The position numbers and the translations under genes were made by a program. This document shows positions 34,468 to 43,840 of a DNA stretch of 64,000 nucleotides, in pieces. Under the pieces are notes generated by a model that was not told where the DNA came from, did not search any database, and saw only the letters and a list, made by a program, of their open reading frames with translations. Origin of the DNA: Sugiyamaella lignohabitans (taxonomy: Eukaryota > Ascomycota > Dipodascomycetes > Dipodascales > Trichomonascaceae); NCBI RefSeq assembly GCF_001640025.1, contig NC_031671.1, positions 806,001 through 870,000 on the forward strand, written 5' to 3'. Position 1 is the stretch's first letter. Every line of letters begins with the position of its first letter.

Positions 34468-35616
34468 ATGTCTATACTTGAAATATTAGCATGGATCGTT
34501 TTGGCCAAAAGAGACAAATGCGAGGCTGGTGGATCTTTTCTTGACAGAATTACGTTTGCTTTAGCTTTGCACTTTTACAAATTTTGTACTTTTGTGGATT
34601 GTTTGATACACGGACTCTCCAGAACAGAGGTACTAATTTCAAGAGTAAGAGAACCACAGAAAACACATGTCTTGAAGCAATTGATATGGAACGTATGGGC
34701 ACATAGCCAGCTTCAGGACCTACAGGGCGAATGGTCGAACGAACAGGAGCTGCCTTTAGTTGGAAAGACAGATAATATAGATAGCTCTTTTGTGGGACTG
34801 TTGACTGATGTTCCTCAGAGCATTGGTTTAGTGTATGAAGACCTCTTGGAGAGAGCTGCTAATCCAACGACCTGGTCTGATGGTAAGGACAGATATATTG
34901 AAATTTACAATTCTGTGTTTCAAGCTACAAATGAAGCTGAAATTGACATAGAAGAATCTGTGATACTCTCTAGTGGACTCCGTCATAGACGCAAAACGGG
35001 CAGGGCTTTATCAGCCAACAAGACTACTGAGGAGGCAGTTCCTGCACCGAAGCCACACAATCGTGGTAACCTTGATTGGGTGGCTCTAGGTTTTCAAGGT
35101 TCTGATCCAGCAACGGACTTTCGAGGAAGCGGTAAGTTCGGTGAAGAGTGCTTTTACAGATTCTGCACAGTTACAAATCCGAAAGTAGTATTGAGGACTA
35201 TTATGCTTCAGTCAGGCTCTTTTAACTCTGGACCAGTCGTCCTATCAAAACCATGGTACTCTGTTGCTCTGGTTTCTATTCATCTGAGCCAATTTATTTT
35301 AACCTTGATCCAGCGTGATACTACTCGTCTTGCCTTTTACCGTGGTGTGCTATTATCCCTGTCATTAGAGAGCTTGAATGGAGCAAATAAATTGGTGGAT
35401 ATCGAAGATTGTATATACACTCTGCACTCTACGTTACTGACCAAGTTCCATAAGACATGGATGGAAGCTGTCGCTAAAGGTGATATCACAAGCGTTATGG
35501 ATACCGAACCTTTCTTGGAAAATTTTAAAACCACCATGACTGAGTGGCTCTGGCTAGAACACTCGTGGGCAGTTGACCCAGAAGACACATACGAAATCTT
35601 AGAATTCAGTGAATAA
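34468..35616 (+). CDS. LMO1: ELMO-domain protein (Lmo1-like)
   Basis: Single exon, 382 residues. The ELMO/CED-12 signature is clear in the middle: NLDWVALGFQGSDPATDFRG about residues 202-221, then helical segments (WYSVALVSIHLSQFILTLI). In S. cerevisiae Lmo1 works with the DOCK-like protein Dck1 as a Rac/Rho-type exchange complex linked to actin, mitophagy and cell-wall integrity. No membrane segment beyond hydrophobic helices of the domain is evident. The stop lies 28 bp from that of the convergent molybdenum-cofactor gene. Confidence 0.82.
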   Translation: MSILEILAWIVLAKRDKCEAGGSFLDRITFALALHFYKFCTFVDCLIHGLSRTEVLISRVREPQKTHVLKQLIWNVWAHSQLQDLQGEWSNEQELPLVGKTDNIDSSFVGLLTDVPQSIGLVYEDLLERAANPTTWSDGKDRYIEIYNSVFQATNEAEIDIEESVILSSGLRHRRKTGRALSANKTTEEAVPAPKPHNRGNLDWVALGFQGSDPATDFRGSGKFGEECFYRFCTVTNPKVVLRTIMLQSGSFNSGPVVLSKPWYSVALVSIHLSQFILTLIQRDTTRLAFYRGVLLSLSLESLNGANKLVDIEDCIYTLHSTLLTKFHKTWMEAVAKGDITSVMDTEPFLENFKTTMTEWLWLEHSWAVDPEDTYEILEFSE

Positions 35617-35644
35617 AATTGTTACACTTTATAGATACAGTATA

Positions 35645-37585
35645 TTAAAGCGGACCTATCATTATTGCTTCAATGACATTTCCCTCCGGAAGTATAGGTG
35701 AGCTTTGATTAGTAGAAGATGGTAAGCACAGCAATCCGTTTGCCGTATACATGCTACCAACTCTACTACTACGCTGTCGACCAGTACTATAAGCTATAAG
35801 ACAACCATCATCGTTCTGTAGTATTTTAGCTCTTTGATATTCAGGCCTTGGATCAAGGTAGAAGGCTTCACCAAGTTTTACCTTCACAGTTGGTAGTTTA
35901 TACCGATTTTTAGAGCGACCAGACCAAAGCCTAAGACACGGCAGGACGAACAAATGGAAAGTCACTAGAGCCGAAGCAGGGTTTCCAGGGAGCCCAAAAA
36001 TAAGTTTATTTCCAAAGCTCCCAAATGTGGTTGGCTTTCCCGGTTTCATTGCCACTCTTCCAAAATGAATTATTCCATTCAACGCCCGTTCGATCGTTGG
36101 CTTTAATAAATCTAATTCGCCCATTGATACACCTCCTGTGGTTATGATAATATCAACACCTCTTTTCGAATATGCTTGTCGAATCGAAGATTCCAGCCTA
36201 TTCGCAACATCTTCAACAATCCCTAAGTCTACAACCTCAAAGTTATTCCCTTTACAAGCTGTGATTAATGACGGTCTATTACTATCCCAGACTTGACCGC
36301 CAATAAGTGATGAACAAGAAGAAGGGTCAACAACCTCGTCACCTGTCGACATAATACCAATAATCGGTTTGCGATATACGTTGACGGTACGGAGACCCAC
36401 GCTCGAGAGAAGTCCAATTTCACCGCCTACAGCAGTGATCTCAGTGCCCTCGCTGAGTATCAAATCATTGATCTCCACATCGCTACCAGGCTCTCGTATG
36501 TTATCACCTTCTTTTACGATCTCGTCAACATCTATAAACACCCTTGCTTCTTCCTCCTTGCCATTCGAATCTACTCTGGAAGATTCTACATATGTGCTCT
36601 CAACAGGAATCACTGCAAATGTTCCATTTGGAACTGGAGCTCCCGTGGTCACGCGTACAATCGTATTTGACTCTAACCTTGTACTTGATGCAAGTGAGTT
36701 AGCATGCGAGATATCGGACACATCATACGTGTTTGGAAAGCTGTAGTTACCAACAGCATAGCCATCTACAATGCTTGCTCTGTATCCCGGTACATTGACT
36801 GTAGAATATATATTTTCCGCAATAACATAACCAATTAATGTCTGATCAATATTACGCTCCTCGACTCTTGGTGTGGGGACCGTCGCATTGATAACATCCA
36901 GTGCCTCATCTACTGAGATCATTGGATACGGTGACTGTCTCGCCCGCTCGGTAACAGGACGCGAAAGGTCATTGGATCTGTTATAGAATTTTGGTCCTTT
37001 GTGAGAATGCTCGCAGGCACCATTATGTGGATGATTATGCTTGTGATGGCCAACATCGTGGCTTGAATTCACATTTTGTAACTTCTGGCTGACTCCATGG
37101 GGAGTCGCACTTGATCCACACGCTAAACTCAAGGCATGAGAGAGGATTGGGAAAATAGAGGTCAGGTTTTCGCAAGCTCCTTTCGGAGAACCTGGCAATG
37201 TTATTACGATACATTTTCCCATCACACCTGCAACTGGTCTAGAAAGAGCTGCCATTGGTGTGATTTTCAGAGATTCTTGGATCATCATTTGAACCAGACC
37301 AGGAGCTTGGCGGTCCAAAAGAGGGGCAACCGCCTCAGGGGTTACATCTCTTACCCCAAAGCCAGTTCCTCCTGAAGTTATGATCAAATCAATTTTGCTA
37401 TCTCTGGCCACTGAAGATATTTCAGACTGGATAAAGGTTTTCTCATCGGGAATGATAGAGGTTCCTTTCAAAACATATTCGTCGCTTCTAAGATTAATGA
37501 TCTCACTTACAGCTGGAATTACTCTGTCTTTAGATGGATCTTTGCTGCATGTATCTGAGACTATGATCAAGTGAACCCTGAACAT
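35645..37585 (-). CDS. Gephyrin/Cnx1-type molybdenum cofactor biosynthesis protein (MogA-MoeA fusion)
   Basis: Single exon, 646 residues. The N-terminal domain is MogA-like (HLIIVSDTCS; ITSGGTGFGVRDVTPEA; ITLPGSPKGACENL), residues about 1-160. A His-rich linker (HHKHNHPH) follows, then a MoeA-like domain (about 225-646; IVDGYAVGNY; IGIMSTGDEVVDPSS; IITTGGVSMGELDLLKP; FGLPGNPASALVTFH). The order is that of animal gephyrin and fungal CnxE. The N-domain adenylates molybdopterin and the C-domain inserts molybdate. Most well-known yeasts have lost this pathway, so its presence implies a molybdoenzyme such as nitrate reductase or xanthine dehydrogenase elsewhere in the genome. All signature loops look intact. 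Confidence 0.92.
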   Translation of the reverse strand: MFRVHLIIVSDTCSKDPSKDRVIPAVSEIINLRSDEYVLKGTSIIPDEKTFIQSEISSVARDSKIDLIITSGGTGFGVRDVTPEAVAPLLDRQAPGLVQMMIQESLKITPMAALSRPVAGVMGKCIVITLPGSPKGACENLTSIFPILSHALSLACGSSATPHGVSQKLQNVNSSHDVGHHKHNHPHNGACEHSHKGPKFYNRSNDLSRPVTERARQSPYPMISVDEALDVINATVPTPRVEERNIDQTLIGYVIAENIYSTVNVPGYRASIVDGYAVGNYSFPNTYDVSDISHANSLASSTRLESNTIVRVTTGAPVPNGTFAVIPVESTYVESSRVDSNGKEEEARVFIDVDEIVKEGDNIREPGSDVEINDLILSEGTEITAVGGEIGLLSSVGLRTVNVYRKPIIGIMSTGDEVVDPSSCSSLIGGQVWDSNRPSLITACKGNNFEVVDLGIVEDVANRLESSIRQAYSKRGVDIIITTGGVSMGELDLLKPTIERALNGIIHFGRVAMKPGKPTTFGSFGNKLIFGLPGNPASALVTFHLFVLPCLRLWSGRSKNRYKLPTVKVKLGEAFYLDPRPEYQRAKILQNDDGCLIAYSTGRQRSSRVGSMYTANGLLCLPSSTNQSSPILPEGNVIEAIMIGPL

Positions 37586-38163
37586 CTTGAGTATCCTGGC
37601 CGGCTGGTATCCGTGTCCTAGTGTTTATTCAAGCCCTCTATCTAACAGAGTTGTGCTAAATATGCATGTAACCATGCGGTTCAAAGAGTCCTACTATCAA
37701 ACCTTTGTAACCCAGTTGTCGCAAGATAAGAATCTGTCAAATATTATATGCATCATATTAAGATTACGTACATCATCTGTTGAAAAAGGTGCTTGCATAC
37801 CGCTTATATGTAAGATAAATATGGTGCCATACTGCTAGATATTTACATGCGCCGGTAAACCTATGGATTATGAGATATTAAGGTTGATGACGGTATGAAT
37901 GCAGTTTGGCCTTGAATAATATTTTTAAAGATTTGCAAACTTAGAATATAATAACGATCGACGGTCAGCAGCCTCCAATCGAAGCTCTCTAAGATAAGAA
38001 GTTACTATATGCCCAAGCATCTTTTGGGGAACTTTTAACTGTTACGGGAATCGGCCAGATAAGGGCCATTATCTCCGTCGGCCATTTGGGATAGGACAAC
38101 TATATATTCAAACGTTGGCTGTATAAATTTAGAACAATGTAGCTATTAAATTTTTCTGTAACG
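37586..38163. promoter_or_regulatory. Divergent promoter with GATA sites (MoCo gene / permease)
   Basis: 578 bp between two start codons, no credible gene. GATAAG occurs at 37725-37730, 37993-37998 and 38058-38063, GATAA at 37814-37818, and the inverse TTATCT at 38069-38074, about 90 bp before the permease ATG. GATA factors mediate nitrogen catabolite control in fungi, which suits an amino-acid permease and a molybdenum-cofactor gene. A 6-bp AT-rich motif recurs by chance, so this is supportive only. Confidence 0.4.
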
Positions 38164-39768
38164 ATGAAGAACACAGAAAATAAAGTCGCTACTTTTGAGT
38201 ACAATGTTGGTATTGAAGAAGGTTCTGTCGAAGTTGTGGAGGTCTTCAAGGAAGAACAACGTCTTGAGAAGCGCCTAGAGCAACGTCATATACAGATGAT
38301 TGCTCTGGTAGGAGTTATTGGAACAGGCCTCTTCCTATCAAGTGGATCTTCTTTACAGAAGGCAGGTCCTCTTGGAATGCTTCTGTCATACTTGACGATA
38401 GCTATAATAGTCTCATTGAACCAACTAGCAATGGCAGAAACGGCTGCTTTAATGCCATCTACTGCTAGCAGCATACGACAAGCGCAGCACTTTATTGATC
38501 CAGCAATGTCGTTTGCCTATGGATGGCTGCAAATGTGGTCTATAATTGTACCTTCAGAACTTGTCGCCACCGCCGTAATTGTAAGCTACTGGACCGACCT
38601 GAGTTCAGGAATATGGTTGACGGTCTTCATAGTTCTTTCAGTATTGTCCAACTGTTGGTCAGTTAGAGTCTATGGTGAGCTGGAATTCTTTTTTGCCATT
38701 TTAAAAATTCTGCTCATTTTGGGATTGATTTTAGCAGGATTGGTACTAGATTTGGGAGGTGTACCTGGACAGCCTCGATTGGGGTTTCATTACTGGAAGG
38801 ACCCGGGGGTTTTTGCTTCTTTCATGAAGCCAGGAAGTGCTGGCAAAGCCATTGGATTCTTTAGCGTACTCAACAGTGCTGTATACTCTTTTGGCGGCGT
38901 CCAAAATATTGCGTACTTGAGTGGAGAAACCAAAAATCCTAGACGTAATATTCCTAAGGCAGCCAAACGTATTTTATACAGAGTGGTTTCCTTTTATATG
39001 ATTACGCTTTTCATAATGTCTCTGATAGTCCCTTACAACGATCCAAGAATTTCAAACGGCTCAGGAAATGCCTCTGGAAGTCCTTTTGTAGTTGCGTTCG
39101 AACAAGCCGGAATCAAGGCTTTGCCCAGTATCGTCAATGCAATTGTCCTCACGTCAGCCTGGTCAGCAGCAAATACTGGTTTAGTTGCAGGATCCAGAAC
39201 TCTATTCTCTTTGGCAAACAACGGGCAAGCGCCAAAGATATTTTTGAGGACAAATAAGAGAGGATTGCCTTGGGTTGGAACAATTGTCACCGCATTGTTT
39301 ATGCCACTTTCATATATGACGCTAGGGAGCTCATCATCGATAGTATTTGGCTATTTGGTGAACGTAACTTCATCGATATTGCTGATTAACTGGATTCTGA
39401 TCAGCGCTATTCACTATAGGCTAAATCGTGCACTCGAAGTTCAAGGCTATTCTCGGTCAGACCTACCATTTCACATCAGAGGGGGAAAAGCTCTAGGTTT
39501 GATCTCGGGTATTAGTTCTTCTCTTCTTTTGCTAATTGGAGGTTTCACTATTTTCATAAAATGGGACACTGCAGACTTTGTCAGCGCATATGTAACTATT
39601 CCCTTATTTGTTGGCTTTTTTACGTTTTGGAAGCTCTTCAAGAAAACAAAATGGATCAGATATGAAGATATTGATCTCAAATCCCTGTTTCAGGATGTTG
39701 AGCTGAATCCAGAGCCTCCAGAGGAGCCATTAAGGGGTTGGAAGAGGCTGCAATTCTTATGGGCCTAA
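38164..39768 (+). CDS. Amino-acid permease (yeast AAT/APC family)
   Basis: Single exon, 534 residues, about twelve hydrophobic segments. After an acidic cytosolic N-terminus the hallmark first segment appears: LEQRHIQMIALVGVIGTGLF followed by LSSGSSLQKAGP. Other family blocks: the segment-6 region VQNIAYLSGETKNPRRNIPKA, and SAANTGLVAGSRTLFSLANNGQAP with the conserved loop. The C-terminus ends in charged residues plus a Pro/Glu-rich stretch. It imports amino acids across the plasma membrane by proton symport. Substrate is not readable; the sequence is not obviously a general permease Gap1 orthologue. GATA sites upstream fit nitrogen regulation. Confidence 0.9.
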   Translation: MKNTENKVATFEYNVGIEEGSVEVVEVFKEEQRLEKRLEQRHIQMIALVGVIGTGLFLSSGSSLQKAGPLGMLLSYLTIAIIVSLNQLAMAETAALMPSTASSIRQAQHFIDPAMSFAYGWLQMWSIIVPSELVATAVIVSYWTDLSSGIWLTVFIVLSVLSNCWSVRVYGELEFFFAILKILLILGLILAGLVLDLGGVPGQPRLGFHYWKDPGVFASFMKPGSAGKAIGFFSVLNSAVYSFGGVQNIAYLSGETKNPRRNIPKAAKRILYRVVSFYMITLFIMSLIVPYNDPRISNGSGNASGSPFVVAFEQAGIKALPSIVNAIVLTSAWSAANTGLVAGSRTLFSLANNGQAPKIFLRTNKRGLPWVGTIVTALFMPLSYMTLGSSSSIVFGYLVNVTSSILLINWILISAIHYRLNRALEVQGYSRSDLPFHIRGGKALGLISGISSSLLLLIGGFTIFIKWDTADFVSAYVTIPLFVGFFTFWKLFKKTKWIRYEDIDLKSLFQDVELNPEPPEEPLRGWKRLQFLWA

Positions 39769-40184
39769 GGGATTCAAGTACTTTTAAAGTTGATCTGAGT
39801 GAATTGCTGATCGCCAGTTCCTGTGTAACTTACCGAGCTCAGAGAAAGGGTTTGGGTATAGGATAAGTATAAATTTCTTGTAAGTAGCAATTTTCTTGTT
39901 CACATAAATTTTTCTATTTCCGTTTCGAGTCAATTTCGATGTTAAATCATCTATGTAAGTTATACAATGACTTGAGGAAATTTTCCAATTCTTATTATGA
40001 TGACATTTTAATATTAATGGCGGAGTTCCCAAAGGAGAAATTCTTTGGAGCCTGTGACGCTCATTAACATAGACTACAACGGTATCTGACTAGAAGAATT
40101 GTTAAACTTCATAAAGTTTTTGTTATTTGTAGGAGAAGAAGAAGAAGAAGCATAAACCTAACACTCGTAAGTCATCATAATCTG
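39769..40184. other. Permease-SEN2 intergenic region with a GAA repeat
   Basis: About 416 bp. A purine tract (AGGAGAAGAAGAAGAAGAAG) at 40131-40150 lies 35 bp before the SEN2 ATG, probably in its leader. A minus-strand frame at 39784-40032 has no recognisable content. Confidence 0.4.
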
Positions 40185-41399
40185 ATGAAAAAGAGCCTTA
40201 ACCAATTATATGGCTCTCCGCTGCCCTTAGTTGTGCGGCCATTGCCCCCGATAATTCCGCATAACCCGCTATCGTGGATCTTTTGGCTATGGGAATACTG
40301 GTTTCCTGAACCTGAGTACAATCTGTACGACGGTATACTTCATGCTTTGGTATTACCCTCGGAGACAACATTTTACGTTCGAATTGATAATGGGAGCGAT
40401 ATCAATAGTCTGTGGTCGATGGGGTTTTTTGGGAAAGGTACTTTGAGCCGTAGTGAACCTAGCTGGTACACTCGTACTGCTCGAAGACTGGGTCTACAAG
40501 GAGGAGAGCAGATGACCTCAGAGGAGGTCACGGCTGCGAGACGAGAGGAGCGTAAAAAATTCAAGATGATGCGTGCTCAGGCTGAAGCAGAAGAATTAGC
40601 ACGAAGAAAAAAGCTGGATGAAATGAAGGAAGTTTGGGCAGGACAAGACTCTGATTCAGTCTCTACTCTGGTAGATGAGGAATCAAAGTTGACTTCGACT
40701 GGAGTGGCGAGTGAGGCTGGAGATTCAAAGCATGAATTGACTCGTACTCTGGAAGAAAGTCAGCCCGCTCAAGCTGCTGCGGTACTAGTTGAGTCATCGG
40801 CATCGCCTGAGGTCTCTGGGAACCATGCAACTGTGATTCGCTTTGAAGATCAGTCGATCATCGATTCGAATAATAAGCTCATCCAACAGGAATATCTTCA
40901 ACTTATGCCTCAAGAGGCATTCTTTTTGAGTTATGGTCTTGGTGTTTTGCGAATTACTGATCATGTTACAGGGAAACCTTTGACATCTGAAGAGCTGTTG
41001 ACTAGATTTGTGTCTGCTAACCCTCGATTCTTGTCTCAGTATGCCGTATACCACCATTATCGTTCTCTCGGTTGGTGTGTTCGATCAGGGGTAAAATTTG
41101 GATCTGAGTTACTATTATATAAACGTGGACCACCATTTTCTCATGCTGAATTTTGTATCCGGATTCTCACCTCTCCTGGTGACGAACAGCATGATTGGTG
41201 GTGGAATACGAGTATAGGTAGAGTCGTGGGGGGTGTTAAAAAGGGCTTGGTTTTCTGCTATGTGCAAGGCAATGATACTGAAAACACAGCGAAAATTTTG
41301 GATGCCTCGGAAGGGTATAGCATCAAGGACATTCTGGGGTCTTATCAAATCCGCGAAGTCGTGTATAGAAGATGGATTGCAACGCGAAATAGAGATTGA
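40185..41399 (+). CDS. SEN2: tRNA-splicing endonuclease catalytic subunit Sen2
   Basis: Single exon, 404 residues. The N-terminal part matches yeast Sen2 (IIPHNPLSWIFWLWEYWFPE; MGFFGKGTLSRSEPSW). A variable coiled, charged linker (about 115-225) precedes the C-terminal nuclease domain: YAVYHHYRSLGWCVRSGVKF, then LLYKRGPPFSHAEF with the catalytic Tyr near 311 and His near 318, and Lys near 352 in VVGGVKKGLV. It ends YRRWIATRNRD, nearly identical to yeast. Sen2 cuts the 5' splice site of intron-containing tRNAs such as the tRNA-Phe in this window. The start MKKSLNQLYG is the first ATG in frame. Confidence 0.95.
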   Translation: MKKSLNQLYGSPLPLVVRPLPPIIPHNPLSWIFWLWEYWFPEPEYNLYDGILHALVLPSETTFYVRIDNGSDINSLWSMGFFGKGTLSRSEPSWYTRTARRLGLQGGEQMTSEEVTAARREERKKFKMMRAQAEAEELARRKKLDEMKEVWAGQDSDSVSTLVDEESKLTSTGVASEAGDSKHELTRTLEESQPAQAAAVLVESSASPEVSGNHATVIRFEDQSIIDSNNKLIQQEYLQLMPQEAFFLSYGLGVLRITDHVTGKPLTSEELLTRFVSANPRFLSQYAVYHHYRSLGWCVRSGVKFGSELLLYKRGPPFSHAEFCIRILTSPGDEQHDWWWNTSIGRVVGGVKKGLVFCYVQGNDTENTAKILDASEGYSIKDILGSYQIREVVYRRWIATRNRD

Positions 41400-41500
41400 T
41401 GATTTTATGGCATGCTATTATTTATTTTATTTATTTATTAATGCAGAAAGATTTATGTTGAAATAATAGGCAAGATTGTCTAGGGAAATATAGGGATTAA

Positions 41501-41915
41501 TTATACTTTGCCATTCCATGCTTGTTCAACAAATGAGCAGTCTCTTCCACCTTTTTCTGGTTTTGATATGCAAACATAGCTGTGCTTCCCAGGTAATACG
41601 CACTTCAACTCTGAAGCTGGAAATGGACAAGGGCACTGAATATATGAGTCAACACATGCTAATGTATCTTGACATAAGAACTTATCACATGATCCTAATA
41701 TGATGTTAGTAGCGGCAAAAGATAAAGCTTGGACGGGCCTACTTACGTCGCTCATATTCATGTTCTAGCCAGTTTGAACCCTCAGCCATATCGTTATGTG
41801 GATCTGGAGATTGCTGCTGTTGGTGCTGCTGAAACATATGTTCAAATATATTTCCAAATTGAGCCGACACTAAAGAAATCAGTATTGACAAGGTAAAGAT
41901 CAATCTGGCCAGCAT
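41501..41915 (-). CDS. LCL2: Secreted/ER protein Lcl2 (long chronological lifespan protein 2)
   Basis: Two exons, 41747-41915 and 41501-41694, with a 52-nt intron (GTAAGT, TACTAAC, ATTAG); 120 residues. The N-terminus is a signal peptide (MLARLIFTLSILISLVSA). A Gln/His-rich stretch follows, then the Cys-rich block conserved in the fungal LCL2 family: SCDKFLCQDTLACVD, CPCPFPASELKCVLPG. In S. cerevisiae the gene affects lifespan and probably ER-associated degradation, with the molecular role unclear. The downstream part cannot stand alone because its apparent start lies across the intron. Confidence 0.88.
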
Positions 41916-42216
41916 TTTTATGGTTGAATTGATGTTGGTAGCGCATATACGCGGTGGTGAACTTTGCGTGTCAAATACCTAGTAATTCAGCACGGCTGTA
42001 CATATCCGAAAACTCTCGGAGAACTTTGCATGTCTGGGATGTCCAAGTGAAAAGACATATGTCTAGTAACAAGGGCAAATGATTCCCACGAATAGAGCGA
42101 GATAAGATAGGGATCGAGTCTGTATCAGATCATCTATGTTCCTGAAATAATAATACAAACATTATAAATGTACTACATTGAACAAATAAATAAGTGTGAG
42201 AGAACGGACAGTCTTC
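41916..42216. other. Intergenic region, no gene seen
   Basis: 301 bp between the LCL2 start and the stop of the histone-fold gene. Nothing recognisable beyond presumed LCL2 promoter and 3' end signals. Confidence 0.4.
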
Positions 42217-42970
42217 CTAGTCTTTCATTTCCTCATCACTAGAATGCAACTCCGGCTCTGTAGACGCTGAATGATCAGGAAGACCTGATCTGCCAGTATC
42301 ATCTTTGGAAGAAGTTTCTATAGAGTTCAGGGTGATTTCGGACGCCATTGGAGTATTTGTTTCAGTAGTAGTTAAGCTATCATTTTTACTAGGAGTGGCT
42401 TTTGAGACTTTGGATAAACTAAGTGTCGTTTGCCCTCTAGACTTCTTGGAGGGGACAGTAGTATATGGATTCTTGTTTTTGATAGATTTCATCGGAACAG
42501 TGGTAGGAACTAGACTGGACAGAAATTCTAACTCGCTATTATGAGTAACGGCTTGAGCAAAATCAGAATATGTCACTTTCCTGTGTCTATTACCTCTCGA
42601 GACCAAAAGAGCTTTTTCAGTAAAATATTGAACAAAAAGTTCCTAAATGTTAGCTACTCAGTATACTGAAATATAAAGCTTTCTATATATCTCAACTCTC
42701 ATCAAATACACCTCATACTGGCTTCAAAGTAAAGTGGATCATCGCACTATTAGGTAGAGAGTTAATTGAACTTACCGAAGCTGCTGCAATTGCAAAAACA
42801 CCACTGGCTGCTATATTCACTATGTCGTCATCCTGTTTAATGATTCTCTTGACACGTGCCAATGGTACCGTGACCGACGTTGTGGGAATACCATCCACTG
42901 TATCTTGTCTTGGAGCATCGGGTGGTATTATACTTTTCTCGTCAATTATTTGAACTTCTTCGTCCGACAT
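42217..42970 (-). CDS. DPB3: Histone-fold protein, Dpb3/POLE4/CHRAC15-like
   Basis: Two exons, 42776-42970 and 42217-42642, with a 133-nt intron (GTAAGT, AGCTAAC, TTTAG); 206 residues. The join restores one continuous H2A/NF-YC-type histone fold (about 35-110): VPLARVKRIIKQDDDIVNIA, then ASELFVQYFTEKALL and KVTYSDFAQAV. The C-terminal half is Ser/Thr-rich and acidic at the end (SSDEEMKD). The fold type fits the Dpb3 subunit of DNA polymerase epsilon, or its paralogue Dls1 of the ISW2 remodeller. An ACGCGT box 58 bp upstream, as before POL2, favours the polymerase role. A CBF/NF-Y-C protein is less likely because the core lacks its extended conserved flank. Confidence 0.75.
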
Positions 42971-43840
42971 TTTTCATCCGCTCTGATTATTTGGAGACAG
43001 AGTCGTGTATATCACCAAGATCACAAGACGCGTCCACTTACATAGGACCAAAATTGGACGGTTATGCAAAGGGATGTGGGTCGGAAAGAAATGCTAGATA
43101 CCGGATTTCAGCTGCACTGGGAGCTAGTATTTTGTTGTCATACCTTTTGAAGCTTTTTTCTTCGGCTATCTATTGCTCAATATTTGAGTCTGGATATTCT
43201 AATTCGTCGACGGTATTACATCCGATTCGAAACAGCTTCAAGCAGAGTAACTATACAGCGTAATGCCATAGTGAGATAAAAATTCCTCGGAATTTTTTTC
43301 ATTCCCAATACGGTAATCAAATTGGATCATGAATGAAGGCTTTCCTATTTTTTTTTTTTTTTGGGTCTATCACATCCAGTAGTCCAATGGCCGAGTCATA
43401 GTCATAATCGAATCACAGGTGGAATATGCTTACCAAACATTTTCTTTGTTGAATAAGGATATTGCTCTTGAATTTCTTACTTATTCGTATTCTCGTTTCT
43501 CATGCTATTATCAAAAGGTGTGACTTTTTCTTATCAGATCGCAATGATCTGCAGTCGAATAAATCTACGAACTGTCGCTTGCATTTCCTCTATTAGGCAG
43601 AGTCCCGAGTTCTAGATTTTTGGTGCTATCAAGTTTATCGGATATATGTACATGCGATTCTGCAAGGCCGTTTTTTGCTCGGAAATAGAGAGCAGGATTT
43701 CTTGATATGGTAAGACATTGATGTCTCACATACGAATAACCTTAAAAATATATTTAAATCATATGCTATTTAAGCATTGGCATCGCCATCTCGCTTCACA
43801 TCATTTTATGTTTTCATAATAGTAAAGTCCTCTCTTCGAA
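42971..43840. other. Intergenic region between DPB3-like and PQ-loop genes
   Basis: 870 bp. Holds the MCB box (43028-43033) and a 15-T run at 43348-43362. A plus-strand frame at 42880-43263 overlaps the DPB3-like first exon antisense and has no family features, so it is not called. The rest is presumed promoter of both genes. Confidence 0.4.
43028..43033. promoter_or_regulatory. MCB (ACGCGT) box upstream of the DPB3-like gene
   Basis: ACGCGT 58 bp upstream of the start codon at 42970, the same motif as in the POL2 promoter. Regulation by MBF is inferred. Confidence 0.55.

Noticed and set aside
37587..37838. 83-codon plus-strand frame in the MoCo-permease promoter
   Set aside because: No motif, and it sits in a promoter between two start codons.
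42880..43263. 127-codon plus-strand frame
   Set aside because: Overlaps the Dpb3-like first exon antisense and lacks any family feature.
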